Numbered from the stretch's first letter, positions 1-6,396 are shown. The stretch is DNA of 9,109 nt from an uncultured Asticcacaulis sp. (GCA_946480525.1 CAMLLA010000149.1:1-9109); one strand, 5' to 3'. Numbers and translations: made by a program. Notes: a model not told the origin generated them from the sequence alone.

Positions 1-19
1 AACCCTCGATAAGCAAAAA

Positions 20-96
20 AGAGGGTTCGTAACCGGAGCATCAGAGATGCGGAGGTTCGGCGGAGCGCAGCGGAGCCAATCCCTCTCTATCCGCCC
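20..96. repeat. Split tRNA-Ser-3'-end-like sequence with a 48-nt hairpin insert; possible phzF terminator
   Basis: On the plus strand, GAGGGTTCG (21-29) and AATCCCTC (78-85) together would form a T-arm: stem GAGGG/CCCTC and loop TTCGAAT. The latter is followed by TCTATCC, G and CCC (86-96), as in the 3' acceptor strand of a tRNA-Ser, but ending CCC instead of CCA. The two halves are separated by 48 nt (30-77). This insert starts an imperfect hairpin (28-59) whose core is GCATC-AGA-GATGC (38-50), followed by a direct repeat of GCGGAGC. No D-arm, anticodon arm or variable arm precedes it, so it is not an intact tRNA gene. On the minus strand the same outer stem is followed by six T residues (20-15), so it could end phzF transcription, although the enclosed loop is long. 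AACCCTC (1-7) is a further inverted copy of GAGGGTT (21-27). The tRNA resemblance is seen in the sequence; its origin is inference. Confidence 0.45.
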
Positions 97-114
97 ACTG
101 TAGAAGACCCGAGT

Positions 115-954
115 TTATATCTTCAACCGCCCAGCAACATGTGTGCGCGTGTCTCCACCGATCCAAACCTGTCCGGTCTCATCGCGCCTGGCATACACCC
201 GCCCCTTGCGGCCAAGACAAGTACCCTGCGCAGCCACATAATCTCCCGTCGCCACGCCGCTATTGAACAGCCACTGCGCCAGTGAAGCGTTGAGGCTGCC
301 GGTTACCGGATCCTCGATGATCGCGCCCGCATGATCGCCGAAGAAGGCGCGGACCTCGAAGGCGACATCACCCGAAGCATGCGGGCCGACCACGCCGATA
401 TCGACACGCGTTGGCCAGCTCCGCGCCGGCGTCAGCGACAAAACCTTCTGCGCAGATGCCAGCCGTATGCCCAGCCAGCCGGGTCCATTGTCGACCCATG
501 CAGCATCAACAACCTCTTCCGCCATTAATCCCAAGAACCGCGCTGCCCCGGCCAGTTCGTCCGTGGACAGAGGGCCTGATCGGATAAGCGATGGCGCGGC
601 GAACGACAGTCTGCCACTATCGCTCCTGATCCGGACAAGTCCCGCACCGCATTCCTGGACAATCTCCGAATCGTTTTTCGCAACGCCACCGGCTTCGAGC
701 CAGGCGTGACAGGTACCTAGAGTGGGATGCCCGGCGAAGGGCAGCTCGCGATCCAGCGTGAATATTCGGACGCGGTAATCGGCTGAGACATCAACCGGCG
801 GCAGCAGAAAGGTCGTTTCCGAGAGATTAAACCAGCGCGTGATGCTTAGCATGTCTTCGGTTGAGAGATCGGCGGCGCCAATGACCACCGCCAAAGGATT
901 GCCTGAAAAGGCGTCAGCCCCGAATACATCGACCATGGAAACCGAAACGCTCAT
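115..954 (-). CDS. PhzF-family isomerase/epimerase-like protein
   Basis: A 279-residue protein of the PhzF/DapF-like fold. Phenazine PhzF isomerises trans-2,3-dihydro-3-hydroxyanthranilate; most homologues outside phenazine clusters have unknown substrates, and no other phenazine gene is present here. The N-terminus has the typical VDVF..AFSGNPLAVV pattern (residues 8-24). LSETTFL (44-50) contains Glu46, matching the catalytic Glu of PhzF. ELPFAGHPTLG (70-80) and EDPVTGSLNAS (214-224) are the two other family signatures, marking the two halves of the pseudo-symmetric fold. Length is normal for the family. The frame stays open upstream to an ATG at 1101, but ATG 954 is preferred: it is preceded by AGGAGG with 7-nt spacing, and the extra 49 residues have no counterpart in the family as I know it. 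A second ATG at 936 is less well placed. The gene is transcribed away from the receptor and is probably monocistronic. A soluble cytoplasmic enzyme is expected. Confidence 0.9.
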   Translation of the reverse strand: MSVSVSMVDVFGADAFSGNPLAVVIGAADLSTEDMLSITRWFNLSETTFLLPPVDVSADYRVRIFTLDRELPFAGHPTLGTCHAWLEAGGVAKNDSEIVQECGAGLVRIRSDSGRLSFAAPSLIRSGPLSTDELAGAARFLGLMAEEVVDAAWVDNGPGWLGIRLASAQKVLSLTPARSWPTRVDIGVVGPHASGDVAFEVRAFFGDHAGAIIEDPVTGSLNASLAQWLFNSGVATGDYVAAQGTCLGRKGRVYARRDETGQVWIGGDTRTHVAGRLKI

Positions 955-961
955 GCCTTTG

Positions 962-967
962 CCTCCT
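962..967 (-). promoter_or_regulatory. Ribosome binding site of the PhzF-family gene
   Basis: On the minus strand this reads AGGAGG, a full Shine-Dalgarno match 7 nt before ATG 954. It decides the start in favour of 954 over the in-frame ATGs at 1101 and 936. Confidence 0.8.
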
Positions 968-1222
968 GAAACGCCAGTGACTTCAGCCACAATGGCATCG
1001 CCTGTCAACACGTTGGTTTCCCTGCCACTCTTTGACCTGGCCTTGCACTCAAAGGCAGATAATCCAACGATGTGATAAACGGACAGGTGGACATCCGGCA
1101 TTTTCTGGTCGCTGAGGTGTCACTCCCCTTCTCGCACCTGACTATCGCTCCTTGTGGACGATCCATGTCGCCTACGGGCTGGCGCCGGACACATCTCCCA
1201 CCGTTTCGCAGGCCAATACATT

Positions 1223-1241
1223 TTTTGTCCACTGGACAAAA
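1223..1241. promoter_or_regulatory. 19-nt perfect palindrome, candidate operator
   Basis: TTTTGTCCA and TGGACAAAA form perfect 9-bp arms around a single central C (1232). This symmetry and length are typical of a dimeric repressor site, for example of the GntR/MocR or TetR type. It lies 269 nt upstream of the phzF start and 376 nt upstream of the receptor start, so which gene it serves is unclear. The symmetry is seen; the operator role is inference. Confidence 0.45.
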
Positions 1242-1247
1242 CAAAGC

Positions 1248-1259
1248 TCGTTGCAACGA
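1248..1259. promoter_or_regulatory. 12-nt perfect palindrome TCGTTGCAACGA
   Basis: TCGTTG/CAACGA is a perfect even palindrome starting 7 nt after the 19-nt palindrome. It could be a second binding site for the same or another regulator. A short palindrome can arise by chance, so confidence is low. Confidence 0.25.
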
Positions 1260-1338
1260 CAAAAGCGCGTCATCGGTGCGTGTCGCGACGCGCACGCAGA
1301 ACGTGCAAACCCTTTCCTGAACTGGGAAAACGCCGTCA

Positions 1339-1352
1339 TGGTAGCGATAACC
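1339..1352. promoter_or_regulatory. LacI/XylR-type operator-like box (distal 1)
   Basis: TGGTAGCGATAACC closely resembles the XylR-type boxes I recall from Caulobacter (TGTTAGCGCTACCA) and Xanthomonas (TGGTAGCGCTAACA). It has the central CG of LacI-family operators. It is also part of a wider imperfect palindrome, ATGGT...ACCAT (1338-1354). It lies about 265 nt upstream of the receptor start. Confidence 0.4.
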
Positions 1353-1379
1353 ATTCTCGACATAGCGCTGTTAAGGTTG

Positions 1380-1393
1380 CGTTAGCGATACCA
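1380..1393. promoter_or_regulatory. LacI/XylR-type operator-like box (distal 2)
   Basis: CGTTAGCGATACCA matches 12 of 14 positions of TGTTAGCGCTACCA, the xylose-promoter motif I recall for Caulobacter crescentus. Its centre is 41 bp from that of the preceding box, about four helical turns, which would place both on one face of the DNA. The resemblance is seen; the regulator's identity is inference. Confidence 0.4.
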
Positions 1394-1533
1394 CAATTTA
1401 ACTGTTACCAATTCATCACAATACCACAAAGCGGTATATTATTTTATTAATATATTTCAATAGCTTAATTCATCCTGAAATTTAATTAATGCAATTTGGT
1501 TTTATGATATCGATGCCATTGTTATACCCTGAT

Positions 1534-1547
1534 TGACAGCGCTATCA
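1534..1547. promoter_or_regulatory. LacI-family operator-like palindrome overlapping a TTGACA element
   Basis: TGACAGCGCTATCA is a near-perfect palindrome with central CG (one mismatched pair, C against A), matching the general LacI-family pattern TGnTAnCGnTAnCA at 9 of 10 fixed positions. It overlaps TTGACA (1533-1538), a perfect -35 hexamer, although I see no good -10 element 16-18 nt downstream. An alternative is a -10-like GCTATC at 1541-1546 with TTGTTA at 1519-1524. In either case a bound repressor would block the receptor promoter. Confidence 0.5.
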
Positions 1548-1570
1548 TAAACAGAAGAAAAAGCACAACA

Positions 1571-1590
1571 GCGAACGCATAACAGTTCGC
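1571..1590 (+). other. Leader stem-loop upstream of the receptor
   Basis: GCGAAC (1571-1576) and GTTCGC (1585-1590) form a perfect 6-bp stem with an 8-nt loop, ending 14 nt before the Shine-Dalgarno of the receptor. It would lie in the 5' untranslated RNA and overlaps the second operator-like site. Confidence 0.4.
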
Positions 1591-1597
1591 GCTATCA
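1584..1597. promoter_or_regulatory. Second LacI-type operator-like site in the receptor leader
   Basis: AGTTCGCGCTATCA shares the 9-nt half GCGCTATCA (1589-1597) with the site at 1534-1547, exactly 50 bp further on, or nearly five helical turns. The left half is weaker. Two phased sites suit a looping LacI-type repressor; this is inference from spacing and sequence. Confidence 0.35.
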
Positions 1598-1604
1598 ACC
1601 AGTT

Positions 1605-1610
1605 GGGGAG
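1605..1610 (+). promoter_or_regulatory. Ribosome binding site of the receptor gene
   Basis: GGGGAG lies 6 nt before the GTG at 1617 and supports that non-ATG start. The GTG also begins a textbook signal peptide (MKK, then a hydrophobic core). Confidence 0.65.
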
Positions 1611-1616
1611 ACCATA

Positions 1617-4616
1617 GTGAAAAAGATTACGCACCCGCGGGCGGCGCTGATGGCGGCCGTCTCGCTTCTTGCCATGACATCGGCCACCGCCGTTTATGCC
1701 CAGGACCAGGCCGCCGCCGCTCCTGCCGCTGAAGATGACGTCGTTGTCGTGCGCGGCTTCCGCGCCTCGCTGCAAAACAGCCTGAACACCAAGAAGAACT
1801 CGAACCTGATCATCGAGTCCGTCACCGCCGAGGACATGGGCAAGTTCCCGGACCAGAATATCGCTGAATCACTGCAGCGTCTGCCGGGCGTCCAGATCGA
1901 CCGTGAAAACGGCCAGGGCACCAAGGTCCGCATCCGCGGCCTGGATCAGAACGTCACAGTCCTGAACAACGACATCTTTGTTTCGGGTATGGAAATCTTC
2001 CGTCTCGGCGAAGGCAATATCCGCCAGGACAGCTCGCTGGAAGGCATTCCGTCGGAACTGATCGGCGGCGTCGATGTCTATAAGTCGCCCGATGCCTCGC
2101 TGCTGGAAGGCGGCCTGGGCGGTATCATCAACCTCAAGACCCGTTCGCCGCGTTCGATCAAGGACACCCTGTTCTCGGGTGACTTCCGCCTGAACAAGGG
2201 CGGCGACGGCGATGCGACCCCGGTCGGCTCGCTCGTCTTCGGCAAGAAGTTCAGCGACAACTTTGGCGTTCTGGCGACCATTTCGTATGACCGCACCGAC
2301 ATCCACACCGACGTTTTGGGCGGTGAAAACCGTGGCGGCTGGCGTCTGCTGGAACGTCCGACCTCGACCGGCACCACGACCGTCTACTCGCCGGAATACC
2401 GTTACGCCACCAACCGCAACCAGGAACGTGAGCGCGTCGGCTTCTCGCTGAGCGCCGACTACCGCGTGTCGGAAAACCTGTCGCTGACCGCCGACTGGTT
2501 CCATTCCGACCTGTCGATCCTGACCAACGAAGCCTCGCTGAAGTTCCCCTTCGCCAACGAAGGCGCGACCTATTCGGCAACCGGCCTGACCATCGACAGC
2601 GACAAGGTCCTCACCTCGGGCACTGTGACGGCCAACTCGGCGGAATCGATCACCTTCGTCCAGAACGGCGAAGTCTCGACCGACAACTTCCAACTGGCGG
2701 CCAAGTGGAGCAACGGCTCCAACCTGTCGGGCGTGGTCAAGCTGGCCATGTCGAAGGCGGAGTATGAAAGCGCATCCGCCAACGCCGACGTGCGCTATAC
2801 CCAGTACGGCGTCCGCGCCGTCAACGGCGGCGCCGGCATCACGCCGAACTCGACCGCGCCGGCAACCTTCACCTTCGCCTACACCAATGGCGAACTGCCG
2901 ACCTTCACGCCGGCTGGCGCCAACGCCACGTCGTTCACCACCCCGGCCATGGTCTTCGCCAAGTCGCACTGGGCATTCGCTGAAAACACCGAGATCAACA
3001 ACACCGCGTTTTCGGCCGACTTCAAGTGGACGCCGGAATTCGGTGCGGACGCCGGTCTCGTCATCAGCTTCGGCGCCCGCTATGCCGACCGCGAAGTCGA
3101 TTCCAACTACGGCCGCTACCTGGCCGATCTGTCGGGCCGCGGCGAACTGCCCGCCTCGGCCCAGGGCCAGTACCTGACGTTCGCCGGCGGCAATCCGGTC
3201 GTATCGTCGACCAACACGCCGGGTTCGACCTTCATCAACTGGACGCCATACGGCTACTTCATGGACGGTGCGATCGGCCGGAAGTGGTGCGACGGCGCGG
3301 GCTCTCCGTGCGGCCGCTTCGGCGACTCGCCGGCCACGGCCTATCGTGACGCTACCAACCCGTATGACACGGCCGCGTCCAACCCCGGCCGCTTCGAGAC
3401 CGTCAACATCCTTGGCATCAACGCCATCGTCAACAAGGCCTCGGGCATGACGGACGCAGCCGCCTGGATCCAGGGCCTGTATCCGAACACGCCGTTCACC
3501 CTGTTCCGCGATCCGCTGGAATCCTTCCGCGTCGAGGAAAAGACCAAGACCGGCTACCTGATGGCCGATGTTGGCGAACGTGGCGACCGCTTCCACCTCA
3601 ATGCCGGCGTCCGCGTCGTTTCGACCGAACTGACCGTCGACGCTTCGGGCACCCCGGTCACACCTCTGTGGTGGGGTACGGACAGCTGGAACGGCATCCT
3701 GAAGAACCCAGACAACAAGACGACCGTGCGGGAATATACCGACGTCCTTCCGTCCGCTTCGGCCGTCTTCGATGTCAACGACACCGACAAGCTGCGCGCT
3801 TCGGCCGCCCGCGTCGTGTCGCGCCAGAACCTGTTCCAGCTGGGCCAGGGTTCGAGCTACGACTTCACGCGTTCGTCGACCGCCGGTCCGAACTTCGACA
3901 AGTTCCTGTACACCAACGGTTCGGGCGGCAACCCCGAGCTCGACCCGTACCGGGCTTCGCAGTTCGACGTCGCCTATGAGCGTTACCTCGGTTCCAAGGG
4001 CTTCATCTCGGGCGCCTATTTCTACAAGAGCGTCGACAGCTTCATCCAGACCGACACCATCAATGTCTGCGTCGCCGACCAATCGGTCGCCGGCTGTACC
4101 TCGGGCCCGTTCGCGGCGCCTGTGAACGGCGAAGGCGGTTCTATCAAGGGCTTCGAAGTCGCCGGTCAGTACGTCTTCGACGCCGGCTTCGGCATCCAGG
4201 CGAACTATACCTACTCAGATTCGGAATCGTCGAACTTCAACGACTTCGAAGACAACCTGCCGATCCCGGGGGTTTCCAAACACGCCTATAACGTCCAGGC
4301 CTTCTACGAAAACAACGGTCTTGAAGCCCGCGTCTCGTACGCCTGGCGCGACAAAGCCTATTACGGTAACTTCGCTTTCTCGTCGGGCGCGGCTGCCGGC
4401 GGCACGATCACTGCGGGTACCTGGGAGCGCGCCTACGGCCAACTCGACGCCCAGATCGGCTACGCCCTTACGCCGAGCCTGAAGGTCACTCTGGAAGGCA
4501 TCAACCTGACGGAAGAAGCCACCAGCCGTTACCTGCAGTTCGAACAACTGCCCTTCCGCTACGCCACCGGCGAACGTCGTATCGTCCTCGGCGTGCGGTA
4601 CACCTTCGGTAAGTAA
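1617..4616 (+). CDS. TonB-dependent receptor, Xanthomonas/Caulobacter type
   Basis: A 999-residue outer-membrane active transporter, which takes up a ligand with energy from TonB-ExbBD. It starts at GTG. Residues 1-28 are a Sec signal peptide (MKKI, hydrophobic core, cleavage after AVYA). A TonB box with the VVVVRGFRASL pattern is at 42-52. The plug spans roughly 60-180, with the family-typical MGKFPDQNIAESLQRLPGV (74-92), a shortened RIRGLDQN..VLNN segment and GGLGGIINLKTRSP near 170. The remainder, rich in alternating polar/aromatic strands, is the barrel, ending GVRYTFGK. Two Cys pairs, C558/C565 and C818/C827, probably form small disulfide-closed surface loops. Members of this type commonly import plant-derived oligosaccharides and occur beside tryptophan-halogenase-family genes, as here. 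The ligand cannot be read from sequence; LacI/XylR-like boxes upstream favour a carbohydrate. Codon use is strongly biased to C/G third positions, suggesting good expression. Confidence 0.95.
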   Translation: MKKITHPRAALMAAVSLLAMTSATAVYAQDQAAAAPAAEDDVVVVRGFRASLQNSLNTKKNSNLIIESVTAEDMGKFPDQNIAESLQRLPGVQIDRENGQGTKVRIRGLDQNVTVLNNDIFVSGMEIFRLGEGNIRQDSSLEGIPSELIGGVDVYKSPDASLLEGGLGGIINLKTRSPRSIKDTLFSGDFRLNKGGDGDATPVGSLVFGKKFSDNFGVLATISYDRTDIHTDVLGGENRGGWRLLERPTSTGTTTVYSPEYRYATNRNQERERVGFSLSADYRVSENLSLTADWFHSDLSILTNEASLKFPFANEGATYSATGLTIDSDKVLTSGTVTANSAESITFVQNGEVSTDNFQLAAKWSNGSNLSGVVKLAMSKAEYESASANADVRYTQYGVRAVNGGAGITPNSTAPATFTFAYTNGELPTFTPAGANATSFTTPAMVFAKSHWAFAENTEINNTAFSADFKWTPEFGADAGLVISFGARYADREVDSNYGRYLADLSGRGELPASAQGQYLTFAGGNPVVSSTNTPGSTFINWTPYGYFMDGAIGRKWCDGAGSPCGRFGDSPATAYRDATNPYDTAASNPGRFETVNILGINAIVNKASGMTDAAAWIQGLYPNTPFTLFRDPLESFRVEEKTKTGYLMADVGERGDRFHLNAGVRVVSTELTVDASGTPVTPLWWGTDSWNGILKNPDNKTTVREYTDVLPSASAVFDVNDTDKLRASAARVVSRQNLFQLGQGSSYDFTRSSTAGPNFDKFLYTNGSGGNPELDPYRASQFDVAYERYLGSKGFISGAYFYKSVDSFIQTDTINVCVADQSVAGCTSGPFAAPVNGEGGSIKGFEVAGQYVFDAGFGIQANYTYSDSESSNFNDFEDNLPIPGVSKHAYNVQAFYENNGLEARVSYAWRDKAYYGNFAFSSGAAAGGTITAGTWERAYGQLDAQIGYALTPSLKVTLEGINLTEEATSRYLQFEQLPFRYATGERRIVLGVRYTFGK

Positions 4617-4633
4617 GCCTTACCGGAACTGAC

Positions 4634-4668
4634 GGAGGCGGGTTAAGTGCACTTGACCCGCCTTCTGT
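4634..4668 (+). terminator. Strong stem-loop after the receptor gene, terminator or attenuator
   Basis: Positions 4636-4663 form a 28-nt palindrome whose 14 pairs are all Watson-Crick except one G-U; pairing can extend to 4634-4665. Outer arms are AGGCGGGT and ACCCGCCT. The stem starts 17 nt after the receptor stop codon. It is followed by TCTGTCT, only a weak U tract, so it could be a leaky terminator reducing halogenase relative to receptor, or an RNA-stabilising 3' structure. Confidence 0.6.
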
Positions 4669-4681
4669 CTCCCATATCCTT

Positions 4682-4715
4682 GGCCGGCTTGCCCTTACCG
4701 TAAGCCGGTCCTTTT
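4682..4715 (+). terminator. Second stem-loop with T4 tract, just before the halogenase start
   Basis: CCGGCTT (4684-4690) pairs with AAGCCGG (4702-4708), extendable by G-U and G-C pairs to 4682-4710, with a loop of about 11 nt. It is followed by CTTTTG (4711-4716), which looks like an intrinsic terminator. It ends only 12 nt before the halogenase ATG and occupies the place where a Shine-Dalgarno would be expected, so it could act as an attenuator or translational control element. Confidence 0.5.
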
Positions 4716-4727
4716 GTTGGTGCTTCC

Positions 4728-6272
4728 ATGGTCACACATCCTGATCCGATCCAACACGTCACTATTGTCGGCGGCGGCACCGCCGGCTGGATGGCTGCCG
4801 CGGCCTTTGCCCGCAATTTGAGCACGCGCCTGAAGATCACCCTGATCGAGTCCGAGGACATCGGCACCATCGGCGTCGGCGAAGCGACCATTCCGCCAAT
4901 CAAGCTGTTCAACGCCATGCTCGGCCTCGACGAGGCCGAATTCATGCGCGAGACCAAGGGCACCTACAAGCTTGGCATTGAATTCAAGGGCTGGCTCGAG
5001 GAAGGCCGGCGCTACTTCCACCCGTTCGGCGTTTATGGCCTCAAGACCGAGCTGGGACATTTCCTGCAATTCTGGCTGCGCATGAAAGCAGCCGGTGAGA
5101 TATCGTCCATCGAGGACTATTCGCTGTGTACCTTGGCTGCCAAGGCCGGGCGCATGGGCAAACAGTCGGACGATCCCCGCGACACCTTGGCCAATTTCGG
5201 TTCGGCTTACCATTTCGACGCCGGCCTCTATGCGCGTTTCCTGCGTGCCTATTCCGAAAAGCGTGGCGTCACGCGCATCGAGGGCCGCATTGCTGAAGTC
5301 AATCAGAACAGCGGGACCGGCTTTGTGACCGGCGTATCCCTGGCTGACGGCCGTCAGGTCGGAGGCGATCTCTTCATCGACTGCTCGGGCTTTCGCGGCC
5401 TGCTGATCGAACAGGCCCTGTCGAGCGGCTACGAGGACTGGTCGCACTGGCTGCCTATGGATCGCGCCGTCGCCATGCCCTGCGCCCACGGAACGCACGA
5501 CACGAGCGGCACGCCCGTCATCCGCCCCTATACGACCGCGACGGCGCGCGACGCCGGCTGGCAGTGGCACATCCCGCTCCAGCACAGGGTCGGCAACGGC
5601 TATGTCTATTCCAGCCGCTTCATCGACGACGACAGCGCCGAAGTGACCTTGCGCGGCAGCTTAGAGGGCGAGGCCCTGGCGCCGGCCAACCGGCTGCGCT
5701 TCGTCACCGGCCGGCGTAAAATATTCTGGAATAAGAACGTCGTGGCGCTCGGCCTGGCGTCGGGCTTTATCGAGCCACTGGAATCGACCAGCATTCACCT
5801 GGTGCAATCCGGCATCAACAAGCTGTTGCAGCACTTCCCCGACCGGACGTTCGCGCCAGCCAATATCGACGCCTACAATCAGCGCCAGCACCTGGACTAT
5901 GAGCGCATCCGCGACTTCATCATCCTGCACTACCACGCCAATGAGCGCTCAGGCGCGCTATGGAACTATGTGCGCAATATGGAGATTCCGGATACCCTGG
6001 CGCATAAGCTGGCCGTCTTCCGCGACCGCGGCACCTTTGCCAATGCCGCCGAAGAGATGTTCACCCCGACCTCATGGATGGCGGTGATGATGGGCCAGGG
6101 CGTCATGCCGCAAGGCTACGATCCTCTGGTCGCCTATGAGGACCTTGATACCCTGCGCACCGGCTTTACGCGCATGAAGACGCACCTCTCGGACCTGGTG
6201 GCGGCCATGCCGACGCACCGGCAGTATCTGGAAAAGCTGGGCGCCCTCGCCAAGGAAGCGATGACGGCGTAA
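4728..6272 (+). CDS. Flavin-dependent tryptophan-halogenase-family protein
   Basis: A 514-residue cytosolic flavoprotein. Flavin-dependent halogenases use FADH2, O2 and halide to make hypohalous acid, which is delivered to an aromatic substrate through an active-site lysine. Seen here: FAD-binding VGGGTAGW (14-21), GVGEATIPP (49-57), TYKLGIEF with Lys81 at the position of the catalytic Lys79 of PrnA/RebH, FIDCSGFRG (216-224), the halogenase signature WQWHIP (278-283), and PLESTSIH (350-357) with Glu352 matching the catalytic Glu346 of PrnA. The C-terminal part (DFIILHYHANER, 396-407; SWMAVMMGQG, 449-458) resembles the receptor-associated subgroup, some of which are reported to act on indoles and prefer bromide. 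The ATG at 4728 is the only plausible start and has no clear Shine-Dalgarno. It follows the receptor by 111 nt and is probably cotranscribed through two stem-loops. Substrate unknown; 'tryptophan' is a family name here. Confidence 0.92.
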   Translation: MVTHPDPIQHVTIVGGGTAGWMAAAAFARNLSTRLKITLIESEDIGTIGVGEATIPPIKLFNAMLGLDEAEFMRETKGTYKLGIEFKGWLEEGRRYFHPFGVYGLKTELGHFLQFWLRMKAAGEISSIEDYSLCTLAAKAGRMGKQSDDPRDTLANFGSAYHFDAGLYARFLRAYSEKRGVTRIEGRIAEVNQNSGTGFVTGVSLADGRQVGGDLFIDCSGFRGLLIEQALSSGYEDWSHWLPMDRAVAMPCAHGTHDTSGTPVIRPYTTATARDAGWQWHIPLQHRVGNGYVYSSRFIDDDSAEVTLRGSLEGEALAPANRLRFVTGRRKIFWNKNVVALGLASGFIEPLESTSIHLVQSGINKLLQHFPDRTFAPANIDAYNQRQHLDYERIRDFIILHYHANERSGALWNYVRNMEIPDTLAHKLAVFRDRGTFANAAEEMFTPTSWMAVMMGQGVMPQGYDPLVAYEDLDTLRTGFTRMKTHLSDLVAAMPTHRQYLEKLGALAKEAMTA

Positions 6273-6301
6273 AGACATAGCCCGTGGGCACCACTGCCTT
6301 C

Positions 6302-6391
6302 TTCTCCGCCCTGTCGCGAAGCGATGGGGAGGGGGACCGCACGAGCGAGACACTGCGCAAAGCAATGGCGAACGAGATGTGGTGGAGGGGT
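6302..6391. repeat. REP-like palindromic intergenic element
   Basis: Two adjacent RNA-type hairpins fill the gap between the convergent halogenase and acyltransferase genes. Hairpin 1 (6302-6336) has a GAA loop flanked by TCGC/GCGA and continues to about 16 pairs with several G-U pairs and one mismatch; its outer arm is a GGGGAGGGGG run. Hairpin 2 has an outer stem ACCGCA/TGTGGT (6336-6341 with 6378-6383, one G-U pair) and an inner stem CACTGC/GCAATG (6351-6356 with 6362-6367, one mismatch). It ends GGTGGAGGGG. The layout, and my recollection of similar strings in other Caulobacterales intergenic regions, suggest a dispersed non-autonomous repeat. Only one copy is in this window. It may also help stop transcription from both sides. 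Confidence 0.5.
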
Positions 6392-6396
6392 TAGCT

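Larger units (their letters stand above)
968..1616. other. Long intergenic region with regulatory palindromes, no convincing gene
   Basis: About 650 nt between two divergent genes. Open frames of 60-98 codons exist on both strands between 1005 and 1450. They overlap each other, show no recognisable motif and lack convincing ribosome binding sites, so none is called. The part near phzF has ordinary GC; from about 1390 to 1560 the sequence becomes clearly AT-rich, as expected for a promoter region of the receptor. The region contains two perfect palindromes (1223-1241, 1248-1259), LacI-type operator-like motifs (1339-1352, 1380-1393, 1534-1547, 1584-1597) and a leader hairpin (1571-1590), each listed separately. 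Confidence 0.6.

Noticed and set aside
21..96. A complete tRNA-Ser gene at the left edge
   Set aside because: Only T-arm halves and an acceptor 3' strand are present. The preceding bases do not form a variable arm, the T-loop is interrupted by 48 nt, and the end reads CCC rather than CCA.
955..1101. 49-residue N-terminal extension of the PhzF-family protein
   Set aside because: The frame is open, but AGGAGG precedes ATG 954 and the family N-terminus (VDVF...GNPLAVV) starts right after it. The ATG at 1101 has no good ribosome binding site.
1005..1450. Several overlapping 60-98-codon frames in the intergenic region
   Set aside because: They lie on both strands, overlap each other, have no motif or good start signal, and cross the palindromes and AT-rich promoter region.
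1869..4082. A 737-codon open frame antisense to the receptor gene
   Set aside because: It is the complement of a strongly C/G-third-position-biased gene, which removes stop codons on the other strand. Its product is Arg/Val/Gly-rich without recognisable motifs, while the sense strand encodes a complete receptor with signal peptide, plug and barrel.
4695..5585. A 296-codon minus-strand frame opposite the halogenase
   Set aside because: No family motifs, and it overlaps the FAD-binding and catalytic-Lys coding region of a clear halogenase.
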